A DNA stretch of 64,000 nt from Phytophthora hibernalis (GCA_012656075.1 JAAKBF010000171.1:868001-932000), one strand, 5' to 3'. Positions 21,646-33,600 are shown, counted from the first letter of the stretch. Notes: generated from the letters alone by a model not told the origin. Made by a program: numbers and translations.

Positions 21646-22210
21646 TCCGGAGCTGGAGGGCGAAGACAACGATGACGGAGAAGATGAAGAAGAGGCGGAA
21701 GCGAATCGGAAGCGCCACCAAAGTCAAAGAAACCAAGACGACGGCGAAGAAAAAGCGACGGCGAAGGTGCGGCCGAAGGGCGCTAAACCGAAGACTCCGC
21801 GGAAGCCGATGGCTACTAGGATCATCAAGGACATGGCGAAAGAGGCGAAGATAACTGCGGCTGTGCGACGTGGTGCTGAATCAGCAGTGGCAGAAGCGGT
21901 GGGCTTAGCAGAGCATGCTCAAGCCAGATGGAGGGTAGATGCCGCCAAGAAGAAGACAGAGGGACGACGACACCTTCGCAACGCAAAGATCATCGTCCTC
22001 CTGCTTATGACGAAGGCGGCGAAACTGTCGATGATCTGGATAGTGAGATCGAGTGTGACAGTGGAGATGAAAGTGCACAAGAATTATCAGACGGCGACGG
22101 CGACACGACTATTGCAGAAGGCTCGATGATCGGTGAAAAAATAAACATCTCCTGGCTGTTCGGGTGCATCGGCATCTGCCAAAAACCTTTGTGGAAATCA
22201 AAAGTTCCGA
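21590..22210 (+). pseudogene. acidic gag-like ORF piece, opposite strand
   Basis: From about 21650 to 22130 the plus strand encodes a very acidic then Lys-rich, Ala-rich protein (VPELEGEDNDDGEDEEE, then KPKTPRKPMATRIIKDM) and, after one frame change near 21960, another acidic tail (VDDLDSEIECDSGDES). This composition is common at the N-terminus of oomycete gypsy gag proteins; I infer gag only from that. It splits the minus-strand RT between its two palm halves. Confidence 0.5.
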
Positions 22211-22960
22211 ACCCGTAGGCTCATCACCCGTACTCCACCACCACAACTAGGTTAGGCGCAGCGCCGGCAAGGGGCACTGTCGGTTCACAGGACGGTAATC
22301 GATAATAATCCTAAATTCGCGGAACCTTTGTTTCACACCGGCAATATAGGACATGATCATCGGCTCTGGTTGTTCCTCACCACTAGCCTTGCACTGTCCG
22401 ACCCCGCTCATAACGTCGTAGAAACTATCGCTGTGCTTCAGGATAGCGGCGCACACCGCTACAGTAGGGCTGAGCTCCTGCCTCAAATCGAGCTTCCAAG
22501 GGCTCAACATCAACTGGCTCTTCATGACCAAGCCGGAGCCTAAAACTATCGGCGTAGTTGACCACGATCCTTCGTAGTACATCAGCACTATCAGCGTCGA
22601 AACCAGCCTCGATAGATTCATCAACCAGACTATGCAACACGACCCCACCTCGTCATCCTCTGAGATCCCAAGCACCTCCACATGGCAGCTTGGAACATCA
22701 TCAGCCTCAGCTTCTGCAGCATCAATATGCTGCCGAGCGAGCTGATCAAAACCATCATCAAGGTCGACGTCGATCGACTGCAACATTGTACAGTGATCTG
22801 CTTCCTCAGCGAACACCTGATATATATAGAGAATGCAAGTATATTTTATGTGACAGCCTTCTTTGTTTCGTTTTAATTGCTCTTGGAACATACGTTTTGA
22901 AAGGTTATTTAGTGTTGGGTGTTCGCTGAGGAAGCAGAGCACTGTATTGTCCAACATCAG
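22135..22960 (-). pseudogene. gypsy protease/reverse transcriptase start
   Basis: On the minus strand, an acidic linker (LDDGFDQLARQHID) leads to the RT fingers: WSCPILPVKKG-type remnants, REFRIIIDYRPVNRQ near 22280 and, past stops, YGFGTFDFHKGFWQMP near 22200. These are classic gypsy RT motifs. The other half of the palm continues at 21645 after the inserted gag-like piece. Confidence 0.7.
22789..22946. repeat. 29-bp inverted repeat with 100-bp spacer
   Basis: TACAGTG, one variable base, then TCTGCTTCCTCAGCGAACACC at 22789-22817 is inverted at 22918-22946. The 100-bp spacer is AT-rich. The left arm lies in the gypsy coding frame, so the right arm is a second, flipped copy made when the gypsy DNA was rearranged. 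Confidence 0.8.
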
Positions 22961-23400
22961 CCCCTCCTCCTGTATCCAGCACCCGACGCTCGATGTTAGT
23001 ATGTGCTAGTGGACTATCTGCTGCCATGTTCTGCAGGTCAATCTGAACTTTTCATGACAGAGCATCACTCTGTCACCGGCGGCAACGACCTGGACTGGCA
23101 GATCAACACGCTCAACATGCAGACCGGGCGCCAGATTGCGTAATTCCTTTAACACTGCCCTGCCCAATGATGATTTGCATCTGATCCAGTATCTGGTCAA
23201 TGTGGTACGTCCAACACTTCGTTGACAACGGCGTCTGAAATGCACGATCGTCATCGGTAGTGATACGTTTAACACGCTCCGGTCGACGGTCGTGTTTCTC
23301 ACGCAATACCCATGCTACTTCGACTTTCTGCTACACCGTAGCAGTCGGGCAGTCTCGAACCCAATGATCACCTTTACAAGGCATCCATCACGAGGTCGCA
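22960..23400 (-). pseudogene. gypsy gag end with zinc-knuckle remnant
   Basis: Minus-strand pieces include a CKGDHWVRDCPTAT block near 23350, the second half of a CCHC zinc knuckle that binds element RNA, followed by a charged region (REKHDRRPERVKRITTDDDR). Frame changes prevent a single product. Confidence 0.55.
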
Positions 23401-23482
23401 TCACTGTCACCTCATGGAATGCTTGAGCGCTGCTGCCTTCGCTGGATCGTCACGATCAGGGTTCGGTAGTAGTGGCAATGTT

Positions 23483-23630
23483 GTATTAGTAGTGCTAATG
23501 CTAATACTAACGAGATCTGGAAACGGACCTTAGCATTAGCATTAGTAGTTAGGCTAGAGCGTTAGTATTAGAACTACTAATAGTACTACTAATGCTCTAC
23601 TAACGCTACTAACGCGCTGCTTTCCAGATA
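23483..23630. repeat. CTAAT/ATTAG foldback-like low-complexity tract
   Basis: Alternating words TTAGTAGTGCTAATGC, TTAGCATTAGCATTAG and CTACTAATGCTCTACTAACG can pair with each other in several ways, and GATCTGGAAA / TTTCCAGATA flank them as short inverted ends. No coding potential; 23640-24230 has no recognisable gene either. Confidence 0.6.
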
Positions 23631-24232
23631 CGATGCTTGATTTCTTCCATGCCCCGGAGCTCAAGACAATTTTGACGCAGTACCATGCAATGAAGATGTG
23701 TATGCAGCGGAAACGGTCCGATGGGACGGGAACGCCAACATTTCACTTGAGATTTGTATAGTGCATCCCAGCGTTAACTTACCGTTTTCTGCAACCCAAT
23801 TCGCACCATAGCGTCTCAAATCACTCGGCAGACCAATGCACAGCTCCAGAAGTCAAGTGCGAGCAGCGTCAAACGACTCGTAGCATGGCGTTTTCTAGGA
23901 CCCACTCTTGATCTCGCACCCTGACGAATCCCAGGCACCATAAATGACGGCACATTGGCCAGCAAGACTTCGAGAGTATTGGTGTCTGTCATGAGCTATG
24001 GGATGTCGATCCTTGAACTACTTTTGTTGGAAATGTACGGCATCTACGAGGTGTTCTTCGATGAATTCAACTCGCAGACGAATTCGACGCATTGCGCTAG
24101 ATCGATAAATGCAATTTGAAGCAAGAAAACATGTAATGATGTTGGAATTAGTCGGTCAGAGTCTGCGCGGAAACACACATTTAGCAGTAATGCAGTGATC
24201 ACACTGTTCTTCGTTTGGTTTTGATTTAGGTA

Positions 24233-25352
24233 TTACCTCTTGAGCCACTCCACTTTCGTAAATGTGTCAACCATGTCGCTTCTTCTTGTTTTTGGAGTCA
24301 TGTAGTCATCGCCGTACATCCGTTCCAAGAAATACTTCGGGTCATGCACCGTATTAAACTGCTGACCATTAATTGTGACCTGCGAGTACAGCACCACCTT
24401 ATCGTCAGGTATCGTCGTATGACTACCGTTGGTGTTTTTCATTTCTTGTAGTTTCCATTCGCCAGTAAGCATTTGATGGTTCATGCTGTACAGGTCAAGG
24501 TACAGAATGGATGACATGGTGGATATCGATAGACTCGAATCGTACAACTTAGCGGTTAGAGGATGTGTAGGCGCCACACACACGCGCCAAATATTCTGGA
24601 AAAAGAGGTGATACCCTTCTTGCCAAAGCAATCGTTGCAAATCATCAGCAACACGAAGTCTACCGCTGTACCCGATATCGGCATCCTTGTAAACGGGATC
24701 AGGCCTTTGTTGCGCACAGCACCCAGCAGTGATCTGTAAACAATAACAGGAGCTTTGTCTAAAGCTTGGAGCTCTTCGTACACTACCACTAGGAGCAGGT
24801 GGAGAACACTGGCGTGACAAACAGTTCCTGACAAATTTTGTTTGAATATGTCCATTCGGTCAGCACCACTGCAAAATTTCGAGTCCTCTCGTCCAGAAAT
24901 GGGCAAACATTTGTCGAACGTGCGTTGCTTGCGCTTCAGGTGGATCCTGTTCGTGCAAAGGGCTCTATGAGCTCCCTGAAACACCGGTGGTTGAAGGGGA
25001 GTGACATATCTCAACTTGATGTAGTATACGTGATCGGAATGATACTTCACGTTGCTCAAATCCACCACACTAGGGGAGCAACGCCCAAACAGCAACGACA
25101 TCGGGTTGCGAGAGAGGATGCGGATTTCTATCGCGAAGCCACACGCCAGACGATTTGCGCAAAAGTCACGAAAACCATGCTGTCTGCGAAACGAAATTTA
25201 ATTCTACGGATCTCTTTCACGGGTACATCGTTGTGGCACGCTTTCTCGTGCTTCTTCACGTCGATAGTTAGCTGGGACATTGATACTTCTTGGCGCTGCA
25301 GAGCCTCACCGGGAATATTGTAAATGAGGTGGAAATGTCTGTGGGGTTTCAA
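24233..25352 (-). pseudogene. LicD/fukutin-like membrane protein, divergent copy
   Basis: Third member of the family also found at 43.9 and 45.8 kb. LicD/fukutin-type proteins transfer phosphocholine- or phosphoribitol-like groups onto glycans, usually in the secretory pathway. The product would have a short N-terminal tail and membrane helix (in a different frame, near 25200), then KCLPISGREDSKFC, SLLGAVRN, and IWRVCVAPTHPLTAKLYD and a C-terminal YGDDYMTP. Frames change near 25150 and 24690. At the catalytic-type acidic motif the tandem copies have TEDVD or TEDTD while this one has TKDAD, so the first acidic residue is lost. With the frame changes it is probably dead. It runs opposite to its paralogs. 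Confidence 0.75.
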
Positions 25353-25660
25353 CGGCGTTTTTTCAGACCCCCAACGTTATTTAAGTCTGTTTCCCTCTTG
25401 ATGTTTCTCTTCACGACGTTACTTTTGCTTTTGCCGGATGTACTTTGTTCTTGACGAAATTGGGCTGGAATTGGTATAGTTTCTACATGTACAACCTAGT
25501 GCCGATGATACGACACTGATCTTCGAATTGCCTACCCGGGCTTGGCCGGGGACGTTCGAAGTTTGAGTCAATGAATCACAGGTAACAACAAAGACAAAAA
25601 TTAAACGCAACTAAAACGACTGTCTTAATTGTGAGCTGCAGCTCCTGCTGGAGCGCTTGA

Positions 25661-26068
25661 CTAATTCAACTTTTGCTTCTTGATTGGCCGTATGATCGTC
25701 TTCGGAAACTTGTAAAATTTAATCCCGTGCTCCGTCCTAATGTTTTCTCGTAGCTGGGTTCCAGACGCAAACATCTTCTGGCTGTTGAAAATGTAATACT
25801 TCGCTTCTGCCTTGCCGTCTTTGGAGGTCTTTCGAGAGACAACCCGAACTAAATCAACTGCATTCTCCTGGCGAAAGACACGGGTACGATTGGTGGTAGA
25901 AAGCGATACACGAATAATCATACAATATGGGTTGTCAATCCTGCAGCAGCAAGTGTTTTTTCTTTGGCAATCGCCGAGATAACCATTTTGACCAATCAAA
26001 CACATCATAATTGACTGCCCCTTTGGTTGCCGCACTTCTGGAGCAGCAAGATAGAAGATTTTGCACAA
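25661..26068 (-). other. hypothetical ORF, 135 codons
   Basis: Open minus-strand frame with two CC-containing clusters (TCCCRIDNPYC) and a basic C-terminus (FPKTIIRPIKKQKLN). Its composition looks protein-like but I recognise no family. It sits directly downstream of the repeat-associated relic at 26258-27049 on the same strand and may be its C-terminal part. Confidence 0.35.
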
Positions 26069-26257
26069 GAATTCGATATGGTGCGCTTCTCAGCACGCCA
26101 ACAGGCGCTTCGGGACCTACGGAAGGTGCTGGAGACGAGGAGACTGCGATGACAAGGAGCTACTGAGTGGCGAGGATTATGATGAAGATACACTGGACTC
26201 TGATGAAGATACACTGGACGAGAACTGGACTAATGAGTACAAGCGTATTCAGAGGTC

Positions 26258-27049
26258 TCATTGGCCTGTGTTACTGATCCAATCCTCAACCGTCCTAAAT
26301 GACGCCCCCAGCGAGCCAATTGTGTTGGTGATGTCTTTGGCAGTGCGTGTGGTTTTAATACCGGCCGCCACGATCTTGAGAGCGATCTCGCCAGCAATAG
26401 TCGTCTTCAAATCGCCTGAGTGTCCGTCACCACCTCGGTACCGGCTGTAGTTGTTGCCAGTACATGTAGTGAGCCAATCGATCACAGCACGGATCAAACT
26501 CACGTCTGAGTCAATACTGCGGCGCAAGCGGCGTGCACAACACGTTCACAGCCTCTGCGACTGCCAGTTTGATGTGCGTCGTCCTCTCCCGCTTTGGCCA
26601 CCTTTTGTGCAGTCCTTCCAACAGCACACGGCAACGGAGAGTCATCGCGAAGTCGGCCGGACCGCCGGTCTCTGCTCTTGGTCCGTCACGCTCGACTTTC
26701 CTTTGCGCCGGCACAAACTCCCCGTCTCCAGATGATTGGAACATCGATTTGCTGCTCTCGCTGACGTGAGGCTGCGAGCTCGCAGGGCCTTGAGGCCTTG
26801 CTACAGAGCCTTGGGTACTTCTTTGCGCTGTGGCTGCTTTCGAAATAAATGCGAGATCATTGTGGAGGACAAAAAGCTGGATATGAAATGGGGTACGAAA
26901 GCGACCGAAACTGGCGAGCTTCTGACCCAAACTTGATGTGCCCGATCAACCCACACGCTCGCTTTCCTTTCGGTGTACTGCGCTGCGATGCTCGCCCATT
27001 CATTCGTGGTAACAGGCTGTTTATCATCCAAAATCGCTAGCAGCAACAC
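26258..27049 (-). pseudogene. repeat-associated SANT-like ORF remnant
   Basis: Three overlapping minus-strand frames: 27049-26890 with a Myb/SANT-like start (NEWASIAAQYTERKASVWVD), 26800-26530 Ser/Pro-rich and basic, and 26527-26258 with VIDWLTTCTGNNYSRYRGG and AGIKTTRTAKDITNTIGSL. Such blocks recur in multicopy oomycete genes linked to repeats; the assignment rests on composition and my memory of such families, not on a domain hit. Confidence 0.4.
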
Positions 27050-27539
27050 GAGCTATTGCTTGCTTTTATGTTGGTACCATGGATTCGTGCCATATGCCAA
27101 TATAATGTAACCATTAGCTCATAGACCAACATTGCTATTGAAAGAGAGTACCTTCAGCGAGGTGCCGGGAACATCGTTAAACGAGAAGTGATCTGAATCG
27201 GGCGGAGAGGTGCATACCGGTAACACAAATGAGGATGGGGTGACGCAAAATGCTTTCATTATGAATTGAGCCGTTACTGGTAAACTACAACTGCTAACAG
27301 GCGCCTGAATGCTGAGTTACTTGCACTCGTAGCTAGTTCTTCTTCATTCTGTGTCGCTTTTTGCAACTTCTTTGGGCTGAAATACTGCGCTAACAGGTGC
27401 CGCATCCTTCTTCGTCGTGTTCGTCGCAGCTGTGATGGGTTTACTTCTTGTGGCACGATTGTTTTATTAGTCGTCCTTCTTGATTGTCTTGGCCCAACAA
27501 AGAGGCGTTTATCCTAGGGGTATCGCTAATCAACTGGAT
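27050..27539. other. intergenic DNA
   Basis: No gene recognised; only short frames. Confidence 0.35.
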
Positions 27540-27800
27540 GCCTCTTGTATCGTAAATAGTGGCTGGTGCTAGGTCGACCTATCAGTAAAGGTCGATCTCG
27601 CGACGGGGAAACTAGGGTCCGCCAGATTTTCATTGGCAGACAGCCCAGGCAGCCCCCTACGGTATCGTATCGGGCATTGGACGTTTTCAACTCGAGGTAC
27701 TTCTGCGTGTGAATGATCAGCACCACGATGAACTTTCTGGATCTCTGAAGTGTGTAGCTGAACGCGGAACTCTCTGGGCCTCCGAATGTGAGGGAGCACA
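27540..27800 (-). pseudogene. retroelement-type coding scrap
   Basis: Minus-strand frames around 27570-27790 alternate between pieces such as KTSNARYDTVGGCLGCLPM and ATIYDTRG. The pattern of coding-like pieces in shifted frames suggests a decayed element, but I cannot name the family. Confidence 0.25.
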
Positions 27801-27807
27801 GATATGT

Positions 27808-27842
27808 AGATTTGCTAGCAGATAATATCTACTAGCAAATCT
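27808..27842. repeat. 11-bp perfect hairpin
   Basis: AGATTTGCTAG at 27808-27818 pairs with CTAGCAAATCT at 27832-27842 around a 13-base loop. No T-run follows, so it is not a simple terminator; it may be an element end. Confidence 0.6.
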
Positions 27843-27942
27843 CTGAGTGTGAGTAAGTGAGTAAGCACACTGTGGGTATGTGGTGTGCTGTGTATGTTGC
27901 GCAGGTGTGGTGCAAGGAGACCACGGTACTACCTCCAATGTA

Positions 27943-28092
27943 CCTGGGTCCTGTGTACGGTTGGTGTGGTGCGATGACGATGACATTGGTCTGTGCCCTG
28001 GGTCCTGTGTACGGTTGGTGTGGTGCGATGACGATGACGATGACATTGGTCTGTGCCTGGGTCATGTGGTGTGGTGCGATGACATGCCATGA
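27943..28092. repeat. 54/59-bp tandem repeat
   Basis: Two and a half copies of a unit beginning CCTGGGTCCTGTGTACGG and containing GGTGTGGTGCGATGACGATG; copies start at 27943, 27997 and 28056. Copies differ by a GATGAC slip and by truncation of the third. Confidence 0.8.
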
Positions 28093-28331
28093 CGATGACG
28101 GCGCACAGGGCAACAAATAAAAAAATTCCATTTCATTACAAACTTCGAATTGATTGCTGCTGCATAATTTACAACCCCTAATAGGGGTTGTCAATTATGT
28201 TAACGAAGTCCTGTAAAAGTTCCGAAGAGCATAGGAAGTCGGGGGTGTTAGATTGTGGCCTCGATGGTGGCTGCAAGCTCTGAATGAAGAACGTCCTGTA
28301 CGATGATTGAGAACAGGAGAGCTCCAACGCA

Positions 28332-29120
28332 TTGGTACTTATCGTTGACCCGTATCGCGCGAAACAAAGCGCATTCAGAGTGTCAACTATCGTGCGAATA
28401 TATCGTGCGAAGAAAACAATGAACACAACTACTGAGGAAGATCTAGCAGCAAAACGCGAAAAGACTCGCATCTGGATTGTCAACCATCGTGTGCAGAAAA
28501 GAATGAACCCTAGAGAGGAAGAAACAGCAGCAGATCGCGAAACAAACCGCATTTGGCGTGCGAAGAAAAGAATGAACACTATCGAAAAGGAGCAGGAGGC
28601 TACAGAGCGTGACGATCGTATTCCATAGCGATAAGCCAAGCCTCAGCGCACGAGATAATGCAGATTTTACGTAACGTGTAAAATCCGTAATTTTGGGTTC
28701 ATTATTGTCCATCATTGTAATCGGCTTGCTTCAGGACAGCGCTAATAAAGCTGGCCACCCCAGTTAATTGTCACCATTGAGCGAACTTCACTTCTTCCTT
28801 TGATCAACAACGCAGACAACGCTCGCATTGCTATACATCCCATTCGAGATGGTCAAGCCACAATTGTCGATTGCCTTAGCTGTAGAAGAAGCACGGATCG
28901 TGTTGCCAGGAGTCGAGAACTGCGCCGGTTATGGAGTGCTAAGGATCGTGCAAAACGCGAATGACCGTGAATGCAGAAGAACTAGCAGGAGAATGTGAAA
29001 AGAATCGCATTCGTATTGAGAACTATCGTGCGGAGAAACGAATGAACACTACCGAGGAAGACCAGGCGACAAAACGATAAAAGAACCGAATTCAGAGAGC
29101 CCGCTCCCGCGCAAAAAACA
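28332..29120 (+). pseudogene. Helitron N-terminal STPR-like repeats
   Basis: The frame 28332-28628 holds about three 23-residue repeats with the pattern R-x-x-K-R-M-N-x-x-E-E-x-x-x-A-x-R-E-x-x-R-I-W, for example RVQKRMNPREEETAADRETN. More copies appear at 28965-29120 in other frames. The 23-residue spacing matches STPR DNA-binding repeats, which occur at the N-terminus of some Helitron-like proteins. Stops separate the blocks. Confidence 0.6.
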
Positions 29121-29163
29121 AGATGAACGCAACAAAGAAAACCGTTCCAGTAATTATCCAAAC

Positions 29164-31137
29164 TTGGGATCAGTAACAACGGATGAAACAAAAGCAGCAA
29201 TGGTGCGCCTTCAGAAGGCGTTGGGAGCGGATGGTCTCGATGAATGCATTTGTTTGGTGTGTGATCGTGCTGTAATACAACGTGATGCTGTGCTTATGGG
29301 AGATGAAGATTTTGATTATGTTGAGAAACTTAAGGACGGATTGGGCTGTGTTCCGACAGATATTCCCGGCTAACTAGTTCGGCAGTACGATTGTTCATCC
29401 ATAACGAAACAGCTATCTGAAATGCAGATTTCGAAGGCGTCACTGCATGTATACAGAGATTATTTCACGCGGAAACGGTGGTGGTCTATGGTTTGTGGTA
29501 ATGCAACGGATCAATAGAGTTGAGCAGATTGTCAAAGTTCGCAATTATAATTGGTTTTTATATAGGAACAATGCCGACCGATTTTGCGGAGTTAACGATT
29601 CCAGAACGTATGATGACACAACTGGCAACAATGTTTTCGATGACAAGGGTGATGCGGGGTTACCGTCACCGATGTATCCGTTCGAATTGCGTTGTTTTCG
29701 ATGCGACTCCAGGCTCCCTGTTTCCCTCTTACCGATATCTATTAACCCTTTCGTGGTAGAAGGAGGCAAAATGCTCCCTTTTCCTGGTTTTCAGATAAGT
29801 ACGAAGATGTACCCATGTAAAAGGAAGCAAAATGCCTCCTTTTACGATTTAAGAACGATTTCGATGAGACACTTCAAGCATAAACTACACAATCAAATCC
29901 AAATGGAAGATTTGACGTCGACCCTTCGCCTTTTGCTTCCTTTTACCTTTAAATGACTTGACTTTGTTTGCAATAGTATATACAAGTGGTTCACGAAAGG
30001 GTTAAAGAGTTGGAATACTTTCGCGTTGCATTGGTAGGGGAATTTACGGAGCAGCAACTATTAAAGGGTTGACGGATGCAAACAATTCGCAAGATCGGAT
30101 GTTTCTCGTGCGTTTGAGTTCTACAAGCTTCACAACCATTTGTATCGGGCAGTCAAACCTGCCAATCCAGTCTACGACGAACGAACCGACGATGTCGTTA
30201 ATGGCAAAATGTTTTTCGAGGTTTCGACGTGGATGGAAATCTCGATGCGGAAGCTACGCGTGACCTAGAAAATATCCGTGGATTGACGGATAATGTTTCG
30301 ATAGGTGTCGAAGAGGAATTTAACGTCGTGAAGTGATTTTTGGATGACACGGCTGTGATGCCTTTTTCCTCAATGATGAAGGGGTCCGAAAACCGAAGTG
30401 CCAAAGATTCGTTTCGGAATTTCTAGGAGAAGCGTTCGAACCATTTCCCCAGCAATGACTCTTTATTCGCCAAAATGTTTCCATATTTGTTCCCTTTTGG
30501 ACCAGGGTACCCTGTCGAAACACGAGGAGTTCATGTATCTCTTCATAAATGTGTGAAGCACTACACGATGCTGAGTAGCCGCCGTTTCGCAGAAGATGAA
30601 GCGTTTGTTTTGGTGGCGTTTCATCGTGTATACTCAAACATCATTTCGCTGCAAGATGTTCCCTTAATTCTTTGAGGGCTACGATAACATCGATACATAA
30701 TCCATCGCTAATGTATTGGTGCAAAATGAAAAGCGACGTCAGAGATGCAGTTCGAGGTCTTCTGATACCGATTCGGTTGTTGGACGGTTTTTGAAGACAG
30801 TTGATATTGCGTCGTGTGCTGTATGGGAGAGTAACGCAGAACGGATGCAGTGCAGAAGAAAAGCGTTTGCGTATAAACCAGATTTGGGCAACCTGCTATT
30901 TTTAGACTTTGACACCGAACACAGACAACTCATTCGTGATGGCACACTATGTGGGTATCACTAAAGTGGAAATCTTGTTCGATGTGCTTGAGAGGAGGTT
31001 ACCAACTAACTCTGAATTACGACAAGCTAGTATTGGTAATGACTGTGTCTACACAGTTTTTTGCCCGCGTGATAGAGCTATTTATAAAATATGCACTCGG
31101 AATCGACCCTAAAACTAAGAAATCGATGCCATTTTGA
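29164..31137 (+). pseudogene. Helitron replication-protein region
   Basis: Broken coding pieces of the N-terminal and Rep part: LDECICLVCDRAV (CxxC), IPERMMTQLATMFSMTRVMRG and RHRCIRSNCVVFDATPG near 29600-29710, FPYLFPFGPGYPVETRG near 30480, KRRQRCSSRSSDTDSVV followed by CAVWESNAERMQCRRKAF near 30730-30870, and TPNTDNSFVMAHYVGITKVE near 30910 that precedes the HUH endonuclease. HUH motif itself was not seen. The domain would nick and rejoin DNA in rolling-circle transposition. Bases 31138-32020 hold further weak pieces (31491-31817). Confidence 0.6.
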
Positions 31138-32020
31138 GGAATTTTCGGATAGGTGAAGGCGTATTTCTGAATGGTAGAGACTCAAAGGCGTGGGACGCTG
31201 CATATCCATTTCCTAATTTGGTTATCGGGCTGTCCAAGTAATGCCTCGCAAGTGGAACGAATTTTGAGCAGCCCTGGAGGAGATGCATTTCGGTAGTCTG
31301 TCAAAGAATACGCCGGAAGTATTGTATCAATCGCTCTTCCATTTCCTATAGAAACGGGCAGTGGCTGCAACTGTGGAGCGAGTTATCTAAATTTTGTTGG
31401 CTTAGACATCGATACAAGTGCAAGAAGGGATCCGTGTACTGGTCTGTTTAGTGCTAAAGCGCGGAAGCGAGTGATGGAGCCTTTGATGATATGTGCAGAA
31501 AATGTTATACCAGCTTTAGCTCTCAACATGTTTTACATCAAATACTCCTAGAATCGCGACGCCTAATGCCGGCATGGGAGCCCGAGGCAGAAATGGTTCA
31601 GCAAGCGAAACTGGGATCTATATGTCAGACTACACTAAACGATTCAATTCATCTAGTTGATGAACGCGAACGATTTCACCTTTTTAAATGCCCCGAAATT
31701 CTGTTTGAATCTGGCGAAATGACTACCCAGGATACGACAAACTTTTTGCTATTGATTAGAGTAAAGCTTACCAGGATGCATTTCAAAATGACAAAATTAC
31801 TCGTCGAATTGAAATGACGTCCTCGTCCCCCTTAGATGGACGAATGTCATCAACGTCTTTGGACTAAATGGTATCAGTGCTGGTGGGTCTATTGAACCAA
31901 CACTGGTGGGGCCACACTCATAGCTGTTTTAAATTTTCGATGGGTACTACGAGCAATCCCGAATGCTGATACTTGTGCCTCCGAGAAAGAGTGAAGGAAA
32001 CCTTGCTCGTGGTTTCTGGG

Positions 32021-32530
32021 GTACTACCTCCGGCCCGAAACATAATGTGCATTTTACAATTATGTGAGGCACACAATATTTTTTAAGGAATATTATTGGC
32101 CAAAATTGGATCAAATCTAACTATGTACGCAATTTGATTGGTCAATATGTGGTCGTTAGTTTATCCATACCAGTAATCAGTGTCTAATTGCAGGGTTGTT
32201 TTCTTATCTGTGCGGATTAATTGGGTGTTAAACTATCTTAACGCACGCTAACCCAACAGCTGTGGACACAACGATTGGGTAGGTTCAATCCGCAACTGGA
32301 ACAGATAAATATTGTGAGCGCTGCGAAAGTTTTAGTCGCCCGACTTGATATGTGTGTGAAAGCGTATGTAGTGGTCCAAGGAGGCAACCAGTTTAATTGT
32401 AAAAATAGAGCAGCCACACAAGACAGATATCGCCTCAAAGAGGTCATACGCGATGTATCAATCGTTCTGTGAGTAAACGTATAAATAACATTACCTGTAT
32501 GTACATTATGTTTCGGGCCGGAGGTAGTAC
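32021..32530. mobile_element. 510-bp TIR element inserted in the Helitron
   Basis: GTACTACCTCCGGCCCGAAA..CATAATGT at 32021-32048 is repeated exactly inverted at 32503-32530 (28 bp). TA lies at both outer ends (32022-32023 and 32528-32529), so the ends may be CTACCTCC with a TA target duplication, as in Tc1/mariner-type elements. Helitron coding sequence resumes right after it (REHE-type block KIAHEFINGFNYAIMATFK). Inside is a 65-codon frame with no recognised motif. Confidence 0.75.
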
Positions 32531-32535
32531 AACTT

Positions 32536-33346
32536 ATGCGGAAGATCGCACACGAGTTCATTAACGGATTCAATTATGCTATCATGGCCACTTTCAAGTG
32601 TAATCATGATATTCAGATATTGCTTGGTGGAACTGAAGCTCTCGATCGCATGCATTATGCTTGCAAATATATGACGAAACAACAACAACGGCTGGTCTCA
32701 ATCATTCCAATTGCGGTAGCAGCTTTAAAGAGGCGGCAATAAAAGGGAAAGTGCTAACTCCAATGGTGAGACTAGTAGTCTTGATGAAATCATTTCACGA
32801 TCTTGAAAGCGCGTCACATCAATGGTATATTTCATTTCCAATCGTCAGGAGGTGGCAGATACATTGTCGGCACTGTACCTATACACTGGTACTAGCTGCT
32901 GCTCAAGTGCAAACTGCTGTAATCTACCACTTGCTAATATGGCCCGACAAATCTATTCTGATGGAAACTACCAATGTCAACTTGTATTCGACAGAGAATT
33001 GAGCGGAGTGACGAAAGCTTACGCTACCACCGTGAGCTTTCTAGATGACAACATATATCGCACGGGGAGATTTAAAAACGCGGGTGTTTATGAGTTTGGT
33101 CTGAAACATAATCGAAAACGCTCACCAAATCGAAAACAATCGCGCTATTCGTTCCAAGATGACCACCCTCTCCACGAAACGCACTCGCTAGCTGTCCGCC
33201 AAGCAGAGTCCTTTCCAAAAATAGGGTATCTAATCCCATGCACCACAAGCGACATTTCCGTTAAAAACATGCTGAAACGAGCTATTGGATCCCTGGTATT
33301 GTTCAAACCATTTCGAACGGTCAGTGATCTCGCTAAATGCAAGTAA
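32536..33346 (+). pseudogene. Helitron region between Rep and helicase
   Basis: Two frames joined by a break near 32800: HEFINGFNYAIMATFKCNHD and ALDRMHYACKYMTKQQQR, then TLSALYLYTGTSCCSSAN, FLDDNIYRTGRF and DDHPLHETHSLAV. These strings are typical of the long linker of oomycete Helitron proteins (CNHD.QLL and Y..KYMTK blocks). Confidence 0.65.
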
Positions 33347-33600
33347 TTAGCTGGGTGCCTATATGGGATCGAGATTCTAGTACGAATAATTGCATCGCGT
33401 CAACTAATGGCGAAGATCCGCGCGATACGGATGTGCTTACGCTTGTCGAACATCGATGGAATCATCTACGATGCAATGGCAACCAGATATGATATTACCA
33501 GAACCCGAGAAGCGTTTCGATTCAATTTCAGAGATTTCGTGTTTATTTTACGCTAAATCAGTTACAGCACGTTGCTTTTCGAAGAGTTGGATCTGCTCTT

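Larger units (their letters stand above)
19029..23400 (-). mobile_element. decayed Ty3/gypsy element with opposite-strand inserts
   Basis: Reading the minus strand from 23400 down: gag zinc-knuckle remnant, protease/RT start, RT end and RNase H, integrase, integrase tail, chromodomain. This is the normal gypsy order (RT before integrase). It is interrupted by a plus-strand gag-like piece (21650-22130) and a plus-strand RNase H piece (19176-19845). No LTRs were identified by eye. Confidence 0.75.

Noticed and set aside
27943..28092. CRISPR-like spaced repeats
   Set aside because: Copies are directly adjacent with no unique spacers, and the genome is eukaryotic.
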